NCBI GenBank assembly: GCA_036873755.1
Contig: JAVTVY010018940.1
Location: forward strand, 1 to 64,000
Source: Hanleya hanleyi
Lineage: Eukaryota; Mollusca; Polyplacophora; Lepidopleurida; Hanleyidae
DNA length: 64,000 nucleotides
Reading direction: 5' to 3'
The position numbers and the translations under genes were made by a program. This document shows, in pieces, positions 56,963-64,000 of this stretch. The notes beneath the pieces were generated by a model. That model saw nothing but the letters and a program-made list of their open reading frames with translations. It was not told where the DNA came from and did no database searches. Position 1 is the first letter of the stretch; the number at the start of each line of letters is the position of its first letter.

Positions 56963-57367
56963 TTAAGAAAAGATATCCTGGGTCTTCGATGTGCGTCGTC
57001 GCTGGGTCGGTCGTCGACTGGTGCGTGGTCTCGGTGGTGCAGGTCTTTTATTCCCTACGGTGCGTTGTGCTTTGGCCACCAAGACGCCTCCTGCTTCTTT
57101 GGCCCGCCGTTTCAAGGCTTCTTTGGGTGCCGTACCCCCCAAGACATCACCGGCGACTTGCAGTCCACTGCGTACCGCTTGTTTGGCGATTGCTTTCACT
57201 CCACGCGTCACCAAGGGCAGGAACGTTTTGACGATGCTCCCGAGTATGTTCCCCAGTCCATGTCCTCGTTGCATGCGTGCACCACTAAAGACCGGAAGGC
57301 CACCGCCGGCCTGTTGGGCATAATAGTCCATATAGCTGCGTGCATCGCAGTCGTAAGACACCTTCAT
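56963..57367 (-). CDS. Polinton pVI/pX-like minor virion protein
   Basis: 134 codons. The conserved N-terminal part includes YYAQQAGGG, a MQRGHGLGNILG glycine-rich amphipathic stretch and a LPLVTRGVKAI segment, followed by an R/K/P/T-rich basic tail. This small protein accompanies capsid genes in Polintons and resembles adenovirus core/pVI-type proteins (membrane-active, with a DNA-binding tail); the exact role is inferred. The start ATG overlaps the minor capsid stop as TAATG, and its stop is two nucleotides before the major capsid ATG. Confidence 0.8.
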   Translation of the reverse strand: MKVSYDCDARSYMDYYAQQAGGGLPVFSGARMQRGHGLGNILGSIVKTFLPLVTRGVKAIAKQAVRSGLQVAGDVLGGTAPKEALKRRAKEAGGVLVAKAQRTVGNKRPAPPRPRTSRRPTQRRRTSKTQDIFS

Positions 57368-58153
57368 TATACAAAGTGGGGAGCACGTGCTTGTCGAAAA
57401 TGAAGTGTCAGCACCACTTTCCCGCGTTCGAATGCCACCGGTCGTCCCGTGTCATCTCTTATATCCACCGTGATCGTGTTGATGTGGGTTTGTCGTACGG
57501 GTAGGTAGAGCATGTGGGTGAAACTGTGGGTGACTTGATCTCCATACAACTTTTTAATGGGCACCACCCGTAACAGAGGTGTGTTGATATCGCCCACGAT
57601 GTGGTTGTCCACCACGTCCGAGTAGACGTAGAGTCCGTACATACCCGACTTCATATCCATCGGGATCTCGCCTTGGTGGGCGGTGGGACCAGCGAACGTC
57701 CGTAGATCGAAACCCAGCATTTGCTGTAGGATAGGACTCAGTACGACACTCGCGTTGGCGGTCACGGTGAGCTGTGCCTTGTCGTTGTGTGCGTTGTAAT
57801 CGAAGTCCACGTGATTCTTGAAGGGATAGGTTTTGATGGGTTTTGAAACATTCGTGCCCTCCCGTAGAGCCTTATAATGCAACAGTCTTGTCAGCCCACC
57901 CATGAACTCCTTGGGAGTATCGTATTGGCCGTCGGGGAGGGTGAGTCGGGTGTCTTTTCCTTCGTAGGTCACCTCGTACCACACTTCATTGGCTCGTACG
58001 TTGTACCAGGAGTACGGGTATTGGATATCCACGAGGCCACATTCCCAGCGCCCAGGTAAATGCAACGGTTGCGGTAACTGGGTCACGTACTTGGCCAAGG
58101 TGTTGTCAGGAAACATCCAGCGAACTGTTACTGGGTAGGGTGAGGTAAAACAT
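57367..58153 (-). pseudogene. Polinton minor (penton-like) capsid protein, N-terminal frame break
   Basis: The main frame (57367-58116, 249 codons) contains FPDNTLAKYVTQLP, WECGLVDIQYPYSWYNV and a C-terminal jelly-roll region ending ..HFV, matching the single-jelly-roll vertex protein of Polintons. The likely true start is an ATG at 58153 in a GCCATG context. That frame ends after about 15 codons, right where the main frame begins, so a small indel lies near 58115-58120. The internal ATG at 58116 could still give a protein lacking only the first ~14 residues. Confidence 0.85.
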
Positions 58154-58186
58154 GGCGACTGAGCTGTCCTGCTGCTGCTGTTGGTT

Positions 58187-59012
58187 TTAATAGGTGTTCC
58201 AGGCCTTGGGCGGTTGTGTTCGGCGTCGTGTTCGTCGCGGTGACTTGCTACGTGTCACGGCTCTGGAGATGTGGGGTGTCTTGATCAAGGGTGGTTTTTT
58301 AAAGGTGTGAACAGAAGGTGCCCGTTGTGGTGGTGTTTTGGGGGGTGACTCCGGTTCCCATTCGGAGTCCCAAGAAGGTAGTGGGCCACGCGGCGATTGC
58401 TGGGTTCGCTGCATCCAGGCCCAGCGCTCGGGGCTCCCCACCAATTCCTGTGGTACATGCATGTCTTTCAAGCCTCGAGCGAAGACCTCCCATCCTCGAG
58501 GATCCGTGTGCGACCTGCGTTTACGCATCAGGTCATTCACTAAATCCGTCATGTGGGTCCCGGGGACCACCTGATTCTGTACCAGTATCATTCCAAGTCA
58601 TGTTAGGATTCTGTTTCATCCGTTGTAATACCAGGCCAGCTTGTTTCTTGAACGATGCAGGTACACTCTTCAGGACTTCGTCTTCCACCCACTGTGGGGC
58701 TGTGGGTGGTACCTCTGGTACTGGCGGCTGTTGGAGCGGTGCTGCGGTCGGCGGTGTGTCGCGTGGTGGTGGTGGTGGTGGTGGTGGGGTAGAGAAGGTT
58801 TTGTATTGGTCCATGAACGTCATGTACCGTTGAAGCGTCTCATTGTACCGTTGTACTTTCTCACTGTCGCTTAACCCCGGTCTTTGTAAGATCTGTTGCA
58901 TCTCTTCATCGAGGGTGTTTATGGTCTTCACCGTAGGTGGGACAGGGTAGGGCGATTGGAGGTTTTGAAGGAACCGTGGTTCGACGAGGATCATTTTTTT
59001 CGTGTGGTTCAT
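58187..59012 (-). pseudogene. Polinton-conserved structural protein, frameshifted
   Basis: Starts at ATG 59012, overlapping the previous stop as ATGA. The first frame (58533-59012) has ILVEPRFLQNL, a DEEMQQILQRPGLSDSEKVQ helix, a Pro-run linker and a second helix ending NPNMTWND. The second half (58187-58580) lies in another frame: THMTDLVNDLMRKRR, GWEVFARGL, VPQELVGS and a basic S/P/R-rich tail. Complete Polintons usually carry these halves as one protein, as I recall it. The function is unknown; it is retained with capsid genes. The frame change is near 58585. Confidence 0.75.
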
Positions 59013-59353
59013 TGTCGGCCGAAGAGTCCACCCAATACTGAACCCAACACGGAAGCGGCCAACGGTGCTAAGATGGCCCCGAGAAAGCCGCCTTTCTGTA
59101 ACACCTTTTTCTTTTGTGTTTGAGAGACTCCCTTCTGGACTAGGGTTCGGAGACCTGTCTTATGCTTGGTCAACTTGGTCTTCTGAGCCGGAGTCAGTGG
59201 TACGTTGCCTTTTAACAGGTTGTACCCGATCTCGCACAGACAGCGTACAAGGTCAGGATCCGCACCGCGTACAATGGTTCGGACCAACTCGGGTGGGGCC
59301 GTCTTTAATACACGGAGCGTCGGGGCGTGCTTCCGTACTCGCGCAGATATCAT
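59009..59353 (-). CDS. Polinton-conserved small basic protein, glycine-rich C-terminus
   Basis: 114 codons from the ATG at 59353, which overlaps the ATPase stop (ATGA). The N-terminus is basic (SARVRKHAPTLRVL), followed by LLKGNVPLTPAQKTKL, a KH/QKK-rich stretch and a hydrophobic glycine-rich end (GGFLGAILAPLAASVLGSV). The motif set is conserved across Polintons. The C-terminus looks membrane-active or capsid-internal, similar in style to adenovirus small core proteins. The function is inferred only. Its stop overlaps the next start (ATGA). Confidence 0.75.
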   Translation of the reverse strand: MISARVRKHAPTLRVLKTAPPELVRTIVRGADPDLVRCLCEIGYNLLKGNVPLTPAQKTKLTKHKTGLRTLVQKGVSQTQKKKVLQKGGFLGAILAPLAASVLGSVLGGLFGRQ

Positions 59354-60120
59354 GTACAACTAATGCCAGAACCCACAACTCTGCCCTTTTTATCCACCTC
59401 AGAGAACAGAGACAAAGTCAACCATGCTGTGGTAATAATTCTTTTTATTATCCCCATCATCAAACACACACACACACTCCAGCTGGGGGAGCCACTGTGG
59501 GTGTGTTTACATTTTTTTTGCATGTACACGTGGTGGGCCTCTCCGGGAAAGATGCCGGTCCGTAGTCGAAGGTGATCGGGGGTGGCTTGCTTGAGGTCGA
59601 AGAGCATATACCCGTGCTGAGGGGTTGTCGCATCTTTAAAGGCTTCCAACGCAAACGGTGTGCGGCCGGGATACATCTGTCTCGCCAAGTGCAGCAGTTG
59701 AGTGGTATCCCTCGGGTTTTTGAAGGCCACCAGGTAGTGGGCATTTAAGCTGATGTTCCGATGTTCTTTGTTTTTACTGAACAGATTCTGCACAATGTAG
59801 ATGATGCTGAGCCGTCGATGATGGCTGCCTTTGGTAAAGAGTTGGGTGACCCGCGCATCCGTCTCCGCCATGAGATCATCCAGAACCACCAAGGTGTCCG
59901 GTTCCAAATCGGCCAGGTTAGGTAGGCCTTCCACGAACGTGATGTGGGGCATTGCTGCACACGCTGCCTGCCATTCTCCGTAACACCACACGACTCTGGC
60001 AATGGGTGGGGTGATCATGCTGTCGGCGTGTTGAAGGAGCTTCCTGACGAAGTGCGTTTTGCCGGAACCCGTCGGTCCTGCGATGACGCAAGTGAAGGGA
60101 TGCTGCCACCGAGGGTCCAT
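59350..60120 (-). CDS. Polinton DNA-packaging ATPase (FtsK-HerA/A32-like)
   Basis: 256 codons from an ATG in a perfect Kozak context (ACCATGG). Walker A GPTGSGKT is at residues 15-22, Walker B LVVLDDLM at about 77-84 and a YIVQNLF sensor-like strand near 109. It powers genome packaging into the capsid. The family core ends near residue 215; the last ~40 residues come from a CA-microsatellite region and look like a read-through extension. The 5' end overlaps the membrane-protein gene by about 105 bp in another frame. The frame is intact, so this is the best preserved gene of the element. Confidence 0.93.
   Translation of the reverse strand: MDPRWQHPFTCVIAGPTGSGKTHFVRKLLQHADSMITPPIARVVWCYGEWQAACAAMPHITFVEGLPNLADLEPDTLVVLDDLMAETDARVTQLFTKGSHHRRLSIIYIVQNLFSKNKEHRNISLNAHYLVAFKNPRDTTQLLHLARQMYPGRTPFALEAFKDATTPQHGYMLFDLKQATPDHLRLRTGIFPGEAHHVYMQKKCKHTHSGSPSWSVCVCLMMGIIKRIITTAWLTLSLFSEVDKKGRVVGSGISCT
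59385..59396 (-). promoter_or_regulatory. TATA-like GGATAAAAAGGG before the capsid gene cluster
   Basis: GGATAAAAAGGG lies about 32-43 nt upstream of the ATG at 59353. An AATAAA signal (59444-59449) lies just upstream, so a new transcript may begin here. The same 12-mer occurs in both TIRs (near 52932-52946 on the minus strand and 62464 on the plus strand). Confidence 0.45.
59444..59449 (-). terminator. Possible poly(A) signal within the ATPase 3' end
   Basis: AATAAA on the minus strand, inside the low-complexity C-terminal extension of the ATPase frame. It could end the membrane-protein/ATPase transcript, if the real ATPase C-terminus is the core before this extension. Confidence 0.4.
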
Positions 60121-60626
60121 GGTTTGAGCTGTATCCGCTGTCGTGGTAACCCACTCTTGTAAATTTGGTACGAGTGAACTGGAGTGGTGATGGGTACAAC
60201 GTCGGTCGTCGTTGTCTGTTCACTCTGAGGGATGAAAGCCGGTGGGTTTTCAGACGTAGTGGGTGTACTTTGTGTAGGTGTTGACTGTATACTCGGTGTG
60301 GAGCTCGATGTGGCTTGTACACGTGGTGTGGTGGTGGTGATCACTGGGCTCGTTTCGATCACGGAGGTGACTGGTGCTATCTGTAGACTGGTTTCACTGC
60401 CACTCACAGCTGGAGTTCTAAGTTGGTTAAGTAGCGTGCTGACATAGGCTACGTCGTAAAACACACCTCCGTACAACACACTCAGCAGGGTTAGCAATAT
60501 CACCACAAAGCCCACTTGCGCTTTGCGCGTTTTGGGAGACACTGTGTTCAGAGGCAGCTGCTGCTTGTCCATAGCACCGTGGTCGAACGTGGAATGAAGG
60601 ATGACGGTAGTGGTGTCTGGCTTCAT
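60015..60626 (-). CDS. Type II membrane protein with mucin-like ectodomain
   Basis: 203 codons from the ATG at 60626, which overlaps the integrase stop (ATGA). An upstream in-frame ATG at 60686 would add 20 residues that overlap the chromodomain. The N-terminus is short and cytosolic, with KTRKAQ before one transmembrane segment (about 37-58, VGFVVILLTLLSVLYGG). A long Ser/Thr/Pro-rich stretch likely to be O-glycosylated follows, then a basic C-terminus. There is no recognisable fusion or protease domain. A role at the cell or particle surface is possible but inferred. It overlaps the ATPase start. Confidence 0.6.
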   Translation of the reverse strand: MKPDTTTVILHSTFDHGAMDKQQLPLNTVSPKTRKAQVGFVVILLTLLSVLYGGVFYDVAYVSTLLNQLRTPAVSGSETSLQIAPVTSVIETSPVITTTTPRVQATSSSTPSIQSTPTQSTPTTSENPPAFIPQSEQTTTTDVVPITTPVHSYQIYKSGLPRQRIQLKPWTLGGSIPSLASSQDRRVPAKRTSSGSSFNTPTA

Positions 60627-60856
60627 AGTCGTTTCACCTGGTTGGCCGCCACCCAGGAATTGAAGGAACTGGGCCAGCCTTGCCATTTCACGAAATGAAA
60701 CAGTTCGCCACGCCGACGTTCCGTTTTCAAAATCTGCTCCACCGTGTAGTAGTCTTGCTGTGTTTTAACGACAGGCTGTAATTCCGTCTCGTAAAACGTC
60801 CCTAGCAACGGTTCCCCTTGAAGATGTTCCAGTTCATAGACTCGCTGCTGTCGGGG
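60623..60856 (-). pseudogene. Polinton integrase C-terminus with chromodomain, truncated at TIR
   Basis: Open frame from the inner TIR border to TGA at 60623. It reads VYELEHLQGEP, LLGTFYETELQPV and then a chromodomain (YYTVEQILK, FHFVKWQGW, FNSWV), the usual end of the retroviral-type integrase of Polintons. The zinc-binding and catalytic DDE domains are gone and no ATG remains, so it is a remnant. In full elements the chromodomain guides insertion site choice. The cut lies exactly where TIR homology begins (60857). Confidence 0.85.
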
Positions 60857-63128
60857 TGCTTTCTATACTACGCCCAGACTGCGCATGCGCAGACCCTTGA
60901 ACACGGACGAACCCTGAGTCCAATCGGATGCTACTCCACGAGAGCTGCAACATAACACCTCAGACGATTCCATCGGACCCATAGTGACCCCTGTCGGCGC
61001 CAAAATGTATATTTCCATACACTTTCACTACTGCGCATGCGCAGAATGACGTCAGTTCCACGTCACACCCAGCCCGTGGGATAGTCCCTCACGACTGCTT
61101 TACACGGATACCTCACTCGACCCCATCGGCCCAATAGGGGCCCACCTAAACCTCAACACGTCTATTTCTATACTACGGCCAGACTGCGCATGCGCAGGCT
61201 ATTGACAACGAACGACACACTAGCCCAGGCGGATGCTCATTCACGACAGCTTCCCACTGATACCTCATACGACACCAAACCCTAAAACGTCTATTTCCAC
61301 ACCCTTTTCCCAGAATTGACTGTCTGCGCATGCGCAGAATGTGGACAACGGCCGAGACCCTAGTGCAATCGGATGCCCCCTCACATAGGCTTCACATTGA
61401 TACCTCACTCAACTCCATCGGCTCATTGTTGGCTCACCTACATCCCAAAACGTCTATTTTCATACCCTTTCTCTATTGCGCATGCGCAGAATGACGATAT
61501 TCCGACCCCCCATCCACACAGTGGGATGCCCCTTCACTTAGGCTTCACATTGATACCTCACTCGACCCCATCGGTCCATTAGGGACCCACCTAGACGCCA
61601 AAACGTCTATTTCCATACCCTTGGTCTACCGCGCATGCGCAGAATGACCATATTCCAACCCCACACCCAGTCCATCGGATGCCCCCTCACATAGGCTTCA
61701 CATTGATACCTCACTCGACCCCATCGGTCCATTAGTGGCTCCCCTAGATCCCAAAATGGCTATTTCCATACACTTGGTCTACCGCGCATGCGCAGAATAA
61801 CCATATTCCAACCCCACACCCAGCCCATAGGATGCCCCCTCACATATGCTTCACATTGATACCTCACTGGACTCCATCGGACCACTAGGGGCTCCCCTAG
61901 ACCCCAAAACGTCTATTTCCATACCCTTGATCTACCGCGCATGCGCAGAATGACGATATTTCAACCCCACACCCATCCCAACGGATGCCCCTTCGCAAAT
62001 GCTCCACATTGATACCTCATACGACCAAATCGGTACACTAGGGACCCCTCTCGCCCCTTCGGGGATCTCCGTGTCTCTTCGGGCACCTCCGTGTCTCTTC
62101 GGTGATCTCCGTGACATCTTCGCAACATTGTAGCGAACGTGCAACAATGTTGCAATTCGGGAGCCAGGTGTTCGGCACGTGACAACCCCAAGCAGACGAC
62201 AGCGAAATTCTGGCGGGAAATGCAACATTGTAGCGAACGTGCAACAATGTTGCAATTCGGGGAGCCAGGTATTCGGCACGTGACAACCCCAAGCAGACGA
62301 CAGCGAAATTCTGGCGGGAAAAACCCCATCCGAAAAGACACGGAGGTGAACGACATTGTGGAAAAGCCCACAAACAGGCCAGTACATATCCTATCATGTT
62401 CCCAGGTCACGCTCCATTCACCCAGACCGGAAGTGACGTCATACCTACAAGAGCGCCCCCTGGCGGATAAAAAGGGGAACCAAGAGTTACCTCCCTGGAG
62501 AAGTAGCGCTGAAATGCTGTCTGCCTACTGCAACTTTTGGCCGTAGAATATTCGTGGCAAGTGACCGAAGAGACTCGAAGAGACTCGGAAGTGAACGATA
62601 TTGTGGGAAAAACCCCACTTGTATCTTCGGAGGTGACCGAAGAGACTCGGAAGTGTCCGTGACATCTTCGGGCACCTCTGTGTGTCTTCGGTCACCTCCG
62701 TGACATCTTGGAGCACCTCCGTGTGTCTTCGGCCACCTCCGTGTCTTCTCGTGGGAAGGGACCGAAGAGACTCGAAGAGACTCGGAAGTGAACGACATTG
62801 TGGGAATAACCCCACTTGTATCTTCGGAGGTGACCGAAGAGACTCGGACCTGACCGAAGAAACATGGAGATCACCCAAGAGACACGAAGATGAACGACAT
62901 TGTGGAAAAACCCCACCACGGACGTACCCGAAAAGACACGGAGGTGAACGACATTGTGGAAAAAACCCACAGACAGGTCAGTACATATCCTATCATGTTC
63001 CCAGGTCGCGCTCCATTCACCCAGACCGGAAGTGACGTCATACCTACAAAAGCGCCCCTGGCGGAAAAAAGGGAACCAAGAGTTACCTCCCTGGAAAATA
63101 CGATAGTATCTGCGCACTCCCTACTACT
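60857..63128 (-). repeat. Polinton right TIR
   Basis: Inverted match to 52303-54575. Its NRF1-type palindromes start at 60880, 61032, 61185, 61325, 61477, 61630, 61783 and 61936. The 140-bp gap (61185-61325) reflects loss of about 23 bp relative to the left TIR. Two copies of the terminal module (61990-62530 and 62540-63128) follow. Small differences from the left TIR mean the two have not been recently homogenised. Confidence 0.95.
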
Positions 63129-63310
63129 TGTGTGGGTTTCGGATACCTGATAGAGCCTCTTGTATATCCGAGTTCAGTTTTTCGGCAATCGGTTTCCCAT
63201 GGTGAAGAATTTCACTCAAGTGCCGAGAAAAGAGTTCATACAGTGAGCTGTCGTTTTGGAGACCCTTGCCATTGATTAGCATACTGGACGTTGTATGATA
63301 GCTATTCAGG
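63129..63310 (-). pseudogene. CR1-type LINE ORF1 N-terminus and 5' end
   Basis: ATG at 63282 opens a frame (LINGKGLQNDSSLYELF..) that reaches the Polinton border at 63129 and continues in frame at 52302 into the PHD finger once one TGTGTG is removed. About 28 bp of possible 5' UTR precede a different repeat array at 63311. Confidence 0.8.
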
Positions 63311-63930
63311 TCGGGTCAATCTGCGCATGCGCAGATGGGTGTAGTAAGTAAAGTGTTCATTTTGGGGGTGCGTGGGGGTGTGTTTGGGGTAGAGAGGGGC
63401 CATCATTGGTTCGAATGTGTCTTGTGGGTCATCTTGTAGCTCTAGGGTTGTAGACCTCGATTTGAGGGATGTCCACAGCATCTGTGACGTCATCGGTGAC
63501 GTCATCAGTACGAGTAATAGCCAAAGTGGGCATTTTGGGGAAGTGAAGGAAGGTGTTTGGAGTAGAGATGGACCATCCTTGGTCCGAATGCTTCGTGTGG
63601 TGTGTCATCTTGTAGCCCTCGGGGTGTAGACCACGGCTTAAAGGATGTTCACGTCATCTGTGACGTCATCGGTGACGTCACCAGTAGGAGTAGTAGCCAA
63701 AGTAGGCATTTTGAGTGTGTGAAGGAAGGTGTTTGGGGTAGTAATGGATCATACTTGGTCCGAATGCGTCGTGTGGGATGTCATCTTGTAGTTCTCGTGG
63801 GGCAAACCACGATTTGAGAGATGTCCACGTCATCTGTGGTGACGTCATCAGTAGGAGTAGTAGCGAGAGTGAGCATTTTGGGGCAGTGAAGGAAGGTATT
63901 TGGTGTAGAGATGGACCATCCATATCTGTC
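63311..63930 (+). repeat. Tandem array with TGACGTCA pairs (~175 bp units)
   Basis: Starts with TGCGCATGCGCAG at 63313, then three and a half units with 'cattttggggaagtgaaggaaggtgttt', 'agatggaccatc', 'tcatcttgtag' and closely spaced CRE palindromes (63486 and 63501; 63659 and 63674; one near 63840). The style recalls the inner TIR units of the Polinton. It may be the TIR of another Polinton running off the window. Open frames here are repeat products. Confidence 0.6.
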
Positions 63931-64000
63931 ATGCATTATACCATATCTTTGCTGTATTATACCATATCTGTCCTGCATTATAACAAATCTGTGTTGTATT
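63931..64000 (+). repeat. Short tandem repeat at window edge
   Basis: About three units of ~24 bp, 'tgcattataccatatctgtcc' and variants. Cut by the window end. Confidence 0.7.

Larger units (their letters stand above)
52297..63134. mobile_element. Polinton/Maverick, polymerase-less derivative, with 6-bp TSDs
   Basis: The element spans 52303-63128 (10826 bp) between perfect 6-bp duplications TGTGTG (52297-52302 and 63129-63134). The ends read AGTAGTAGGGAGTGCGCAG and its inverse, with the 5'-AG typical of Polintons. TIRs are 2273 bp (52303-54575) and 2272 bp (60857-63128). Between them, all on the minus strand, lie an integrase C-terminal remnant, a membrane protein, the packaging ATPase, two conserved small proteins, minor capsid protein, a pVI/pX-like protein, major capsid protein and protease. 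There is no polymerase B and no integrase catalytic core, so movement must have depended on an autonomous relative. Removing it restores the LINE ORF1 frame. Confidence 0.95.

Noticed and set aside
58318..58833. Plus-strand frame of 171 codons across the Polinton
   Set aside because: Antisense shadow of the conserved structural protein gene, including its proline run.

Overview
This is animal nuclear DNA made almost entirely of mobile and repetitive DNA. I find no convincing host protein-coding gene. The transposon types point to a marine invertebrate, probably a deuterostome (lancelet, hemichordate or echinoderm). They are a Ty3/Gypsy element with integrase ahead of reverse transcriptase, an order first described in deuterostomes; a tyrosine-recombinase retrotransposon with an SGNH hydrolase; a CR1-type LINE with PHD and esterase domains; and a Polinton/Maverick. 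Other marine phyla are not excluded.

1-31 kb. A unit of about 8.5 kb occurs twice in tandem (1138-9634 and 9635-18109). Each unit starts with a roughly 6 kb non-coding element packed with tandem repeats of 140-180 bp and bounded by GTCCCCCGCCG / CGGCGGGGGAC. A 2 kb core follows, holding a hairpin, a tRNA-like sequence and a dispersed-repeat tail. Then comes an inverted copy of the repeat element, cut short in unit 1 and running on to 26918 in unit 2. A nearly intact Gypsy retrotransposon (19188-24764, TSD CTCAG) sits inside that inverted copy. Next are a relic Polinton TIR unit (27.0-27.2 kb) and two decayed LINE fragments lying head to head (27.2-31.3 kb).

31-39.5 kb. Non-coding DNA with small MITEs, short-motif arrays, a diverged tandem repeat and a second copy of a dispersed repeat.

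39.5-63.3 kb. One dead CR1-type LINE on the minus strand has been split by four insertions: an inverted-repeat DNA element with 8-bp TSDs (40826-42264), a TTAA-flanked MITE (42323-43073), a decayed tyrosine-recombinase retrotransposon (about 43.26-50.65 kb) and a Polinton (52303-63128). The LINE reading frame closes across three of the four insertions. This fixes their borders and shows that each came after the LINE.

The Polinton is the most interesting object. It has perfect 6-bp TSDs (TGTGTG) and 2.27-kb TIRs, and it carries the whole virion module on the minus strand: packaging ATPase, minor and major capsid proteins, adenain-like protease, a pVI/pX-like protein, two conserved small proteins and a mucin-like membrane protein. 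It has no DNA polymerase, and its integrase is cut down to the C-terminal chromodomain exactly at the inner TIR border. Most adjacent genes touch through stop/start overlaps (ATGA, TAATG) or 1-2 nt gaps. Each TIR carries eight TGCGCATGCGCA palindromes about 152 bp apart, plus CRE, ETS and CTCF-like motifs. Three capsid-module genes have frame breaks and the protease has lost its ATG, so this copy is probably a fossil unless the breaks are sequencing errors. From 63.3 kb to the end, another array with TGACGTCA pairs may be part of a second, related element.
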